This document shows positions 15,735-23,647 of a DNA stretch of 40,050 nt, piece after piece. The notes beneath the pieces are model-generated. The model ran no database searches. It was not told where the DNA came from and saw only the letters and a program-made list of their open reading frames with translations. Numbering within the stretch: the stretch's first letter is position 1; each line of letters opens with the position of its first letter. A program made the translations under genes and the position numbers. This DNA is from an uncultured bacterium (GTDB lineage: Bacteria > Bacteroidota > Bacteroidia > Bacteroidales > Bacteroidaceae). Location: contig CAJMNM010000031.1 in NCBI GenBank assembly GCA_905214795.1, positions 1 to 40,050 of the forward strand, read 5' to 3'.

Positions 15735-16685
15735 TTATGTTCTGAATAAGGAACCGAGAAGCTGACTGACCGCCTCTGAGTATGCAGATAAACGTTGTGC
15801 CTTGTGTATTTTCTTCCGAGCCTTACGGTCTGCATCCGGCAAGAAATATTCCCAAATGGTTTTCATTTTCATCAGTACCTGCTTTTCGCCCCCTTCCATC
15901 TGTGCAACATAATGCTCAAATAAAGCATCATGGAATTTTCTGAGAGTCTGGCGTTTCTCGTCATCATTCCATATTCTGCCATCACGAAATTCTGAGGCCA
16001 ACCACGGAGCAGCCAATAATCCTCTCCCCCACATCATACCTTCTACATTCGGGCATTTTGCACGAAGTGCATTCCATTCATCTGTATTTAACATCTCACC
16101 ATTATAAACCACCGGATGTTTACATTCTATGGCGAACCGTTCAAAAGCAACACGATCACAATCACCATTATATTGTTGCATACCGGAACGTGCGTGTACC
16201 ACAACCCTAGATAACGGAACTGCATTCAGAATCGGAAGTAAAGACATACAATCATCTACATTCTGATAGCCTAAACGCATCTTAACAGAAAAATGGATCT
16301 CAGGATATTTTTCTGCCAAAGACAATAAATCCCTCACTGCATCAGGTTTATCAAGAATACCACTGCCCTTTCCTTTCTTTGCAACCATAGGATAGGCACA
16401 CCCCATATTGAAATCCACTTCTTTATATCCTAAAGGTAATATTTGTCCAAGAATAGATTCTCCCTCATCAGCAGAACCTGCCAACACCTGTGGAATCAAA
16501 ACAGGAACCATATTATTTCCCGGAGTGATGTCACGTATATCCTTACGTCTCACGCCTCCATGCTCCCAACGAATAAACGGAGTATAAAACGCATTTACGC
16601 CACCGAAATCACGTTCAAAAAAATTTCTAAACGGAGCTTCGGTCACGCCTTGCATCGGAGCCAAATAAATCTTACAATCACTCAT
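15735..16685 (-). CDS. dus: tRNA-dihydrouridine synthase (Dus family)
   Basis: A flavoenzyme that reduces uridine to dihydrouridine in the tRNA D-loop. It has 316 residues with a TIM-barrel start IYLAPMQGVTEAPFRNFF (the family's 'APM.GVTD' motif), the substrate-side Cys96 in DFNMGCAYPMVAKKGKGSG, the VKMRLGYQN strand, VHARSG and the NGEMLNTDEWNAL / MWGRGLLAAPWL phosphate-binding region, then a helical C-terminal recognition domain. The usual 'NxGCP' is GCAYP here, as often seen in the DusC-like branch of Bacteroidetes; I do not assign the subtype. It begins 3 bases after the stop of the 422-residue TPR gene, so it is the last gene of the gyrA-TPR-TPR-dus run. Confidence 0.88.
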   Translation of the reverse strand: MSDCKIYLAPMQGVTEAPFRNFFERDFGGVNAFYTPFIRWEHGGVRRKDIRDITPGNNMVPVLIPQVLAGSADEGESILGQILPLGYKEVDFNMGCAYPMVAKKGKGSGILDKPDAVRDLLSLAEKYPEIHFSVKMRLGYQNVDDCMSLLPILNAVPLSRVVVHARSGMQQYNGDCDRVAFERFAIECKHPVVYNGEMLNTDEWNALRAKCPNVEGMMWGRGLLAAPWLASEFRDGRIWNDDEKRQTLRKFHDALFEHYVAQMEGGEKQVLMKMKTIWEYFLPDADRKARKKIHKAQRLSAYSEAVSQLLGSLFRT

Positions 16686-16688
16686 ATA

Positions 16689-17957
16689 TCAATTTTCAGA
16701 TGTTTTCAGATTATTCATAATCTTATCAATCTCCTCGAACTCTTTACCCTTATTCAGATTCAAATAGACAGTATACAGCATTGGTGCCCAACGCGCCGCA
16801 TCATCCGGACGCTTGGCTCGGACAAATTCCAACGGCGCCACGGCATCCATACAATACCCCTGCATTTCACGGCGATAAGTTTTATAACGTCTGTCTGTAA
16901 CAGGAACAGCTTTCATTGAATCAGAAAGAGCCATTGCCAAATTATAACAACATGTCCCCTTGAATAAATTTGCTCCCAAATGCAAGCTATCCATTGACAA
17001 CACATCATTGCATACATCCAAACATTTTAAATAATCTTTCTTGTACATATATACAGAGGCTTTTGCAAACCAATACAAAGAACGTTTGGGGTCATAAGCA
17101 ATCATATGTTCTGCATATTCCATAGCCCGTTCATACTGCCCGGTCCGATTAAGATAATCCATCAGATTTGTAAAGAAGTAAGTATGCTCAGGAAAATTTA
17201 TGATACCGGTCTTAAGCTCTTTAATCCACCCCGCCGTATCTCCTAATGCAAGATAAGCCTTACATGCATATTCCTGAATATATATTCTATTTTTAGGATA
17301 TTCAATCGCTGTTTCAGCATAATTTACCACCCCATTGTAATTACCGGAATAATATGCAGCTGTTGTCGCCCAATAAGCAGCCCTTACATACATCGAATCA
17401 GTCTGCGTCAAAAAGAACTCACTCAATATTGGCTGTTCGGCAGACCATAAATACATATTTAAAAAACGATAGGCCTCCTGATAATTTTTTTTCTTCAGAT
17501 AATAACGACCGCCATTAAGCAGATTTGAACGATATTTTAAAAGATGCTTCTGCCCACGAGTACGATAACACAACCTCTTATTTCCAGTCTGTTCCACTGA
17601 ATCACATTGTATCAGATATGTATACATTTTATATAAGCTGTCATAAAAACGCACTGTATCCATGGCCACTTTCAGATAAAGCTTTGTATTCTCTATGCTA
17701 TTAAAACGCTTCTGAACCATACCTGCATAATAGTAACACTGAGCCTTTTCACGCGCAGTCTTTTGCTTTGGCAAAGCCTCCAACAATTTCTTTTCAGCAT
17801 CGTTAAGCCTATCCCTCACTTTATTGGCCTCATTTCCATCAGTCTGATAGAATGCACCACGAATGGTCTTCTTTACCTCTTTCACCACCGGATCGGTTTT
17901 TGCACATAATGCACTGCTACAGCACAAGACAAGCATCAATATCCCAATCTTTTTCAT
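16689..17957 (-). CDS. Exported TPR-repeat protein (second of a tandem pair)
   Basis: A 422-residue protein with an N-terminal signal peptide (MKKIGILMLVLCCSSALCA). The mature part is helical and reads as tetratricopeptide repeats, for example AQCYYYAGMVQKRFNSIENTKLYL, GRYYLKKKNYQEAYRFLNMYL and AKASVYMYKKDYLKCLDVCNDVL. Sequence and layout are similar to the upstream 396-residue TPR protein, including a C-terminal 'P.....RWAP.LY.VY' segment, so the pair looks like an old tandem duplication. Such repeats mediate protein contacts in the periplasm; the partner is unknown. It lies 76 bases after its paralogue, with a hairpin between, and 3 bases before dus. Confidence 0.8.
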   Translation of the reverse strand: MKKIGILMLVLCCSSALCAKTDPVVKEVKKTIRGAFYQTDGNEANKVRDRLNDAEKKLLEALPKQKTAREKAQCYYYAGMVQKRFNSIENTKLYLKVAMDTVRFYDSLYKMYTYLIQCDSVEQTGNKRLCYRTRGQKHLLKYRSNLLNGGRYYLKKKNYQEAYRFLNMYLWSAEQPILSEFFLTQTDSMYVRAAYWATTAAYYSGNYNGVVNYAETAIEYPKNRIYIQEYACKAYLALGDTAGWIKELKTGIINFPEHTYFFTNLMDYLNRTGQYERAMEYAEHMIAYDPKRSLYWFAKASVYMYKKDYLKCLDVCNDVLSMDSLHLGANLFKGTCCYNLAMALSDSMKAVPVTDRRYKTYRREMQGYCMDAVAPLEFVRAKRPDDAARWAPMLYTVYLNLNKGKEFEEIDKIMNNLKTSEN

Positions 17958-17973
17958 CGGCTAATTCAATTAA

Positions 17974-18007
17974 GGGGTGATGCACTGAAAAAATAGTCCA
18001 TCACCCC
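17974..18007 (-). terminator. Hairpin between the two TPR genes
   Basis: A perfect 9-bp GC-rich stem (GGGGTGATG / CATCACCCC) with a 16-base loop lies 26 bases past the stop codon of the upstream TPR gene. On the minus strand it is followed by TTAATTGAA rather than a strong T-run, so it may be a weak terminator or an mRNA-processing or stability element rather than a full stop. Confidence 0.5.
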
Positions 18008-18033
18008 CACATATTCATTTTTATCAATCAATC

Positions 18034-19224
18034 TTATTCATTCATATACTTATCCATCTCGTTTTCTTTAGCCTTCTCACCAGTAATATAATATACGGTC
18101 TTCAATCGAGAAGCCCAACGTGCAGGATTATCAGGCTCAAGTTCCTTTACCTTAAGGAAATAAGGTTCTGCTTTCTTATACCATTCTTTAACTTGCTCAA
18201 TAGCAGCCTTTGCCTGAGCCGGCTTCATTTTCTTGGTAGAAATGCTTTCATTTATATTATAACCCTCATTACAGCAACAAACACCGGCATTAAAAAATGC
18301 ATCAACATAAGAAGGGTCTAACTGTGTACATTTCTCAAAAAACGGCAATGCCTCTTTATACTTGCGTTGTCCGAATAACAATACCCCCTTTGAATAGTTT
18401 GCAATCTTATTCTCCGGATCGTTAGCCAATAAACCATCAGCAAAAGCAATGGCAGAAGCGTCATCTTTCTTATTTTGGTAATAAGCCAATAAATTTTGAG
18501 CTATGTTTTCATCATACTTAGCAAAGTCTCTTGACAACTCAACCCATTTTGCAGTATCCCCCTGCTCGATGGTTGCCATAAGATAAAGCTGACGTACAGT
18601 CTTTATCTCTTTCTCATAGTTCAAAGCTTCCTTCATATGCTTCTCGGCATTCTTGTAATCTTTTGCCTGATAAGCAGCCAGACATGCGTAATAAGCAACT
18701 TGACTCTCATCAAAAACAGAATCCTTTACTACAGAAGGTACACCTGCCACTAGTTTATTATCCTGTGGGAAAGTCAACCATTTGTCATATGCAGTAAATG
18801 CATCCTCAAACTGTTTGTTTTGGAAGAAGAACTGTCCACAATACATATAGAATGTACGGAACTTCATCAGATTACCTCTATTTTTCTCTACAAATTTCTT
18901 ATCTTCATCCAAAGCATTACATTTTTCATAAGCCTCAACACAGGCATACAGATTTTTAGCAAAAACCATTGTATCCATAGGCTGATGAGCTGCAGCTTTA
19001 TTCAATTCTGTAGCAAAAATACGTTGATAAATATCACCCTGTACATCCCATGCCAAAGCCATATTCTTAGTCTCGCCACTATTTAAGGCTTCCGTCAATA
19101 CAGTCTGTGCCTCATCAAGCTTATTCTCATCGATAAGTGTCTGAGCCTTCTTTACCAAACGGTTTTGAGAAAACGCACCTGCTGCAACTACAGCAAATGC
19201 TATAGACAATAAAATCTTTTTCAT
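18034..19224 (-). CDS. Exported TPR-repeat protein (first of a tandem pair)
   Basis: A 396-residue protein with a signal peptide (MKKILLSIAFAVVAAGAFSQ). The mature part is TPR-like: AQTLIDENKLDEAQTVLTEAL, CGQFFFQNKQFEDAFTAYDKWL, AKDYKNAEKHMKEAL and the clear canonical repeat GVLLFGQRKYKEALPFFEKCTQLDPSYVDAFFNAGVC near residue 280. It starts 23 bases downstream of gyrA and is probably co-transcribed with it; the gyrA-TPR order is, to my knowledge, common in Bacteroidales. A link to DNA gyrase function is not implied, since the protein is exported. Confidence 0.85.
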   Translation of the reverse strand: MKKILLSIAFAVVAAGAFSQNRLVKKAQTLIDENKLDEAQTVLTEALNSGETKNMALAWDVQGDIYQRIFATELNKAAAHQPMDTMVFAKNLYACVEAYEKCNALDEDKKFVEKNRGNLMKFRTFYMYCGQFFFQNKQFEDAFTAYDKWLTFPQDNKLVAGVPSVVKDSVFDESQVAYYACLAAYQAKDYKNAEKHMKEALNYEKEIKTVRQLYLMATIEQGDTAKWVELSRDFAKYDENIAQNLLAYYQNKKDDASAIAFADGLLANDPENKIANYSKGVLLFGQRKYKEALPFFEKCTQLDPSYVDAFFNAGVCCCNEGYNINESISTKKMKPAQAKAAIEQVKEWYKKAEPYFLKVKELEPDNPARWASRLKTVYYITGEKAKENEMDKYMNE

Positions 19225-19247
19225 GACAGTTCGATTAAAATTAATTA

Positions 19248-21818
19248 TTAATTATTATTTTCATTCTCGTCATCATTGTTATTCTTTTCCGGAGTTTCAT
19301 TATTTTCCGGGTTTTCAGGCAATACATTTTCTACATCGCCCTGAAGTTCATCCTCATCAATAACTTCCTCATCCTCGGTCTGAACTTTACAAACACTGCT
19401 GATTTGGTCATTACGTTTCTCCAGATTAATCAATTTGACACCTTGAGTAGCACGGCCCATAATACGTATATCTGCCACTTTAAGACGTATCGTTATACCG
19501 CTCTTATTAATTATCATCAAGTCGTTCTCATCCGTTACAACCTTGATTGCTACCAATTTTCCGGTCTTTTCAGTAATATTCAACGTCTTGACACCTTTGG
19601 CGCCTCTGTTTGTCACGCGATAATCGTCAATATCAGAACGTTTTCCATAACCTTGTTCACTCACCACCATAATTGTTTCTTTATGTGGATCGTTTACACA
19701 AACCATTCCGATTACCTCGTCCTCACCATCCTCGTCAATCGTCATACCACGCACTCCGGTTGCCGTACGTCCCATAGCACGCACCTTACTTTCGTTAAAC
19801 CTGATAGCACGACCATTTCTGTTTGCCAATATAATCTCATTCTCACCATTCGTCAGACGAACACCGATAACACGGTCGTCCTCACGGATTGTAATGGCGT
19901 TCACACCATTGACACGTGGTCTTGAATATTCGGTCAGACAAGTTTTCTTAATTATACCATTCTTGGTACAGAAAATCACATAATGGTTCTTACAGAATTC
20001 CGGATCTGACAGATTCTTTATACGCAGACAAATATTAATCGCATCATCAGAATCTATATTCAACATATTCTGAATGGCACGTCCCTTAGAATTCTTATTT
20101 CCTTCCGGTATCTCATAAACCTTCATCCAGAAGCAACGTCCTTTCTGAGTAAAGAAAAGCATAGTATTATGCATCGTAGCAGGATAGATGTACTCTACAA
20201 AATCAGAATCTCTTGTAGTTGTACCCTTACTTCCGACTCCACCTCTACCCTGTGCACGGAATTCTGCAAGCGGTGTACGTTTGATGTAACCCATGTGACT
20301 GATTGTGATAACCATCTCGTCATCAGCATAGAAGTCTTCCGGATTAAATTCCTCGCTGGAATATACAATTTCAGAACGGCGCTCATCTCCAAATTGCTCT
20401 TTTACCGCGATGAGCTCATTCTTGATAACTTCCATACACAGATTGTCATCACTCAGAATCTGCTTGTAATATTCAATCTGTTTCAAGAGTTCATCATACT
20501 CATTGCGCAACTGCTCCTGCAACAAGCCTGTCAGCTGACGAAGGCGCATTTCAACAATGGCTTTGGCCTGAATTTCGTCAAGTTCAAAGCGCTGCATCAA
20601 GCCCTCTACTGCAGCCTGCGGATTTTTAGCATTGCGGATAATATGAACCACCTCGTCAATATTGTCACTGGCAATAATAAGTCCCTGCAAGATGTGCGCA
20701 CGCTCTTCAGCCTTACGCAAATCATATCTTGTACGACGAATCACCACATCATGGCGATGATCAACAAAATTGGTTATACAATCCTTCAGTGTCAGCAATC
20801 TTGGACGCCCCTTTACCAATGCGATGCAGTTCACACTGAAACTGGTCTGCAACGGTGTCATTTTGAAAAGCTTATTCAATACCACATTCGCATTGGCATC
20901 GCGCTTAACATCTATGACAATACGCATACCCTCACGGTCTGACTCATCGTTGGCATTGCTGATACCGTCAATTTTCTTATCGTTGACCAAATCTGCAATC
21001 ATCTTAATCAGCTCAGCCTTATTGACACCGTAAGGAATTTCAGTCACTACAATCTTATCATGATTTTCTCCCGGCTCAATCTCAGCCTTAGCACGCATAA
21101 TGACTCGTCCACGGCCGGTTTCGTATGCATCTTTTACACCTTGCATACCATAAATATAGCCTCCGGTCGGAAAATCGGGCGCTTTGACATAACGCATCAG
21201 TCCTTCCACATCAATTTCCGGATTCTCGATATATGCCACACAAGCGTCAATAACCTCACCAAGGTTATGAGTAGGAATATTTGTCGCCATACCTACCGCG
21301 ATACCACTGGCACCATTTACCAAAAGATTAGGTATTTTTGTAGGCATTACAGTAGGTTCTTGCAAGGTATCGTCGAAGTTATTGGTCATATCGACTGTTT
21401 CCTTCTCAAGGTCGTCCATCATGGCCTCTCCCATCAGCTGCAGGCGAGCCTCTGTATAACGCATGGCAGCCGCACTGTCACCGTCAACAGAACCGAAGTT
21501 ACCTTGTCCGTCCACTAACGTATAGCGCATGCTCCATTCCTGAGCCATACGAACCAAGGCACCATATACAGAAGAGTCTCCGTGAGGATGATACTTACCC
21601 AGGACCTCTCCTACAATACGGGCACACTTTTTATACGGCTTATCATGTGTATTTCCCAATTCCCTCATTCCATAGAGGATACGGCGATGCACAGGCTTAA
21701 AGCCATCACGAACATCAGGGAGAGCACGTGCTACGATAACCGACATGGAATAGTCGATATACGAATTACGCATCTCGTCCTCTATGTTAACCTTAATAAT
21801 TCTGTCTTGATCTAACAT
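19248..21818 (-). CDS. gyrA: DNA gyrase subunit A
   Basis: The 856-residue breakage-rejoining subunit of the type II topoisomerase that introduces negative supercoils. The N-terminal winged-helix domain has the catalytic Tyr121 (AAMRYTEARLQLMG). The quinolone-determining region reads KYHPHGDSSVYGALVRMAQ: Ser82 (E. coli S83) is the wild-type residue, while the position of E. coli D87 is Gly86. The coiled coil (about 370-470) and C-terminal beta-pinwheel follow; the GyrA-box is QGRGGVG near residue 540. The tail from about residue 815 is highly acidic and Asn-rich (EDEEVIDEDEL ... NENNN), a feature that modulates wrapping in other gyrases. It is the first gene of a minus-strand run and is divergent from clpC across a 1.8-kb gap. 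I do not find a consensus promoter close to its ATG. Confidence 0.97.
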   Translation of the reverse strand: MLDQDRIIKVNIEDEMRNSYIDYSMSVIVARALPDVRDGFKPVHRRILYGMRELGNTHDKPYKKCARIVGEVLGKYHPHGDSSVYGALVRMAQEWSMRYTLVDGQGNFGSVDGDSAAAMRYTEARLQLMGEAMMDDLEKETVDMTNNFDDTLQEPTVMPTKIPNLLVNGASGIAVGMATNIPTHNLGEVIDACVAYIENPEIDVEGLMRYVKAPDFPTGGYIYGMQGVKDAYETGRGRVIMRAKAEIEPGENHDKIVVTEIPYGVNKAELIKMIADLVNDKKIDGISNANDESDREGMRIVIDVKRDANANVVLNKLFKMTPLQTSFSVNCIALVKGRPRLLTLKDCITNFVDHRHDVVIRRTRYDLRKAEERAHILQGLIIASDNIDEVVHIIRNAKNPQAAVEGLMQRFELDEIQAKAIVEMRLRQLTGLLQEQLRNEYDELLKQIEYYKQILSDDNLCMEVIKNELIAVKEQFGDERRSEIVYSSEEFNPEDFYADDEMVITISHMGYIKRTPLAEFRAQGRGGVGSKGTTTRDSDFVEYIYPATMHNTMLFFTQKGRCFWMKVYEIPEGNKNSKGRAIQNMLNIDSDDAINICLRIKNLSDPEFCKNHYVIFCTKNGIIKKTCLTEYSRPRVNGVNAITIREDDRVIGVRLTNGENEIILANRNGRAIRFNESKVRAMGRTATGVRGMTIDEDGEDEVIGMVCVNDPHKETIMVVSEQGYGKRSDIDDYRVTNRGAKGVKTLNITEKTGKLVAIKVVTDENDLMIINKSGITIRLKVADIRIMGRATQGVKLINLEKRNDQISSVCKVQTEDEEVIDEDELQGDVENVLPENPENNETPEKNNNDDENENNN

Positions 21819-22263
21819 TATATATAATTTATCTTCTTATTTTATATCATCAAAAAGCATGTAAAATTACTACTTTTTGGGAGAATACGAAAATAAACAC
21901 AAAAAAACTTTGCTGCACGTTACCTTACCTCACCAATATGACGCGGTATAAAACTGTATGTTAACTGAAATTGCGTCAGAGTACAACTTTCGCCCAGCAA
22001 ACAGTTTTCTTATGTCCCAAGAAAGGCCATGAGATATACAAATGACATTGTATATTACCACAAAGCTTGATTTCAGTCAACAAGCGAACTAAAAAAACGA
22101 ACTTTGTAAAATAAAAATAATCACATATAGAATAACAATTCACGACACAACATTTTTTATCGCTGCCGGTTGACGATGTATTTCCGTCCATCAGTTCGCA
22201 CGATTTCCAGAAACACAAAATTTTTACCAGATCCACAGTCATACCAGACAGCAAGAAACGGAG

Positions 22264-22300
22264 TGCATACGGTTGCACAGTTAAACGCATACGGTCGCGA
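22264..22300. repeat. Two copies of the TACGGT motif 22 bp apart
   Basis: GCATACGGTTGCAC and GCATACGGTCGCGA start exactly 22 bp apart (CATACGG at 22266 and 22288). They are the reverse-orientation form of the motif in the main array 550 bp away and share its spacing. Confidence 0.6.
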
Positions 22301-22770
22301 CTGACATGCTATAATTTTCCGGCTTGGACAGATGTCAATAAAATTCATAAAGCAAAAGCATTTTTTACTTTTTTACATATTATTCGCCATTTCATTTTCA
22401 TCTTTTTTAAAGCTAGATCTTACGAAAAACAAGCTTGTAGAAAACTATCATTATAACATTACAACAAACAATTTTATATCGTTTATATATTATTTCTAGC
22501 TATTTTACAACAAAACAAACAAAAAAATAGCCACATTTAATAACGCATCAAACACAATTTATCATCTATACCTTGAATTTTGGCTTCTACACACTGATAT
22601 GCTCAAAAAAACAGAAAATACTTAAAAAGCCCTTCAAACCTTGATAAAGAAAATTAAAATACTGTCTTTCAACAATCTACATAAAAGACATGTATTAAAA
22701 TAGAATTAAATCGACAGTTTAATACAAAATGCGCATCACTAGTTACAGCAAACGACACCTTTGTTTTGTA

Positions 22771-22793
22771 AAATATTAATACTTTTAATATTT
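22771..22793. repeat. A+T palindrome beside the 22-bp array
   Basis: AAATATTAA (22771-22779) and TTAATATTT (22785-22793) are exact inverted copies with a 5-base centre, in a run of almost pure A+T that ends 23 bp before the first array copy. Confidence 0.55.
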
Positions 22794-22815
22794 ATCTTTA
22801 TAATTACATTTAAAA

Positions 22816-22962
22816 CGTGCACGGTTACGAATTTTCCCACGACCGTGCAGAAATACCATTCCGTACGGTTACGGGCATCTTCGTAACCGTACAGAAAAAA
22901 ATCCGTAACCGTACCGGATTGGATTCATAACCGTAGAGAAAAAAACTCACAACCGTATACAT
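22816..22962. repeat. Iteron-like array on a 22-bp register
   Basis: The top strand carries TAACCGTA-type elements whose ACCGT cores start at 22886, 22908, 22930 and 22952, exactly 22 bp apart, and another ACCGT core at 22842 lies two periods (44 bp) upstream. In reverse orientation ACGGTTACG occurs at 22821 and 22865, again 44 bp apart. GTACGGTTACG (22863-22873) and CGTAACCGTAC (22882-22892) are a perfect 11-bp inverted pair with an 8-base centre. Several copies are followed by an A-run (CAGAAAAAAA, GAGAAAAAAA), and sequence between motif cores is otherwise little conserved. Even two-helical-turn spacing points to cooperative binding of a protein on one face of the DNA. The binding protein is unknown. 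Confidence 0.75.
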
Positions 22963-23110
22963 TTTAGCACAACTAAAGCATACGTCCATGCAAAGATATC
23001 AACTCTCATCACAAAATATTAGATATTAATCTAATATACAACCATTTACAAAACACGCAACAACCAAATCACCAACCAACCGACAATACGGCATCCCTTA
23101 CAACAGTTTT

Positions 23111-23144
23111 ACAAACGGTTACAAAAAAACTGTAAACGTACAGG
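23111..23144. repeat. Third copy of the motif as a dyad
   Basis: ACGGTTAC (23115-23122) faces GTAAACGTACAG (23132-23143), which matches GTAACCGTACAG of the main array at 11 of 12 bases. The orientation and distance of the two halves are almost those of the perfect dyad at 22863-22892. Confidence 0.5.
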
Positions 23145-23607
23145 TTTTCGTATCACATGAAGACATAACTTGCATGAACATCAAAACCATGCTTTTAACT
23201 GTATAAAATTTTCAAAATCGATCAAATCAATCCCAAACATCAATAACAAGGCTCCGTCAAGTATTGTCTATGTCAGAAAATATAGCGTTTACATTTACAT
23301 AAAAGACGCTTTCTGCATATAAAAAAATAAAAATAGTGAACAAAACAAAGCGCAAACAACGAACAATCATAAAAAAAACATCCAAATTAAAGAATACCAC
23401 CTCCATGACAAAAACACACTTTAGCCCAAGGAAATATCCCCCACACACTCTATATACGAAAGGTTTAATCTCTTTTTCCAAATTCTCAATCGACCATTCA
23501 AACCATTAAAGATGTCAATATACTCTTTTTGCTCACGTTTATTATATTTAAGGAAGACAAAAACCGCATTGGCATGCTTTTTGTTGAATATTACAAGAAA
23601 ATATCCC

Positions 23608-23615
23608 TATATTTG
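23608..23615 (+). promoter_or_regulatory. clpC promoter -7 box
   Basis: TATATTTG, 32 bases ahead of the clpC ATG, with a GTTG at 23583-23586 at the -33 distance (21-base spacer). Confidence 0.6.
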
Positions 23616-23647
23616 CAACACATTAGTATTTAAGTGTAAAAAGTAAA

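Larger units (their letters stand above)
21819..23647. other. 1.8-kb A+T-rich intergenic region between gyrA and clpC
   Basis: No convincing gene is present. The region is strongly A+T-rich except for short G+C-richer islands that coincide with copies of one motif (top strand AACCGTA, or TACGGTT in reverse): a pair at 22264-22300, the main array at 22816-22962 and a dyad at 23111-23144. A 9-bp A+T palindrome lies just left of the main array. A minus-strand TATCTTTG at 22998-22991 could start a transcript through the array. No DnaA box of the TTATCCACA type and no parS-like palindrome was seen. The clpC promoter is at the right end. The minus-strand frame 22157-22348 (63 codons, G+C-richer) could be a gene remnant but I cannot support it. 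Confidence 0.7.

Noticed and set aside
22157..22348. Minus-strand frame of 63 codons in the gyrA-clpC spacer, G+C-richer than its surroundings
   Set aside because: No promoter, ribosome-binding site or recognised family. The G+C enrichment is partly due to the 22-bp-spaced motif copies, whose spacing is not a multiple of three. It may be a remnant, but it is not supported as a gene.
22816..22962. CRISPR array
   Set aside because: The repeated part is only about 8-12 bases, occurs in both orientations and the spacing leaves no room for spacers; no cas genes are present.
23257..23481. Minus-strand hydrophobic frame of 74 codons upstream of clpC
   Set aside because: The composition (many F, V, Y, I) is what A+T-rich non-coding DNA gives by chance; no start signals.
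21819..23647. Classical oriC with DnaA boxes or a parS site
   Set aside because: I found no TTATCCACA-like boxes and no TGTTTCACGTGAAACA-like palindrome on either strand by reading.
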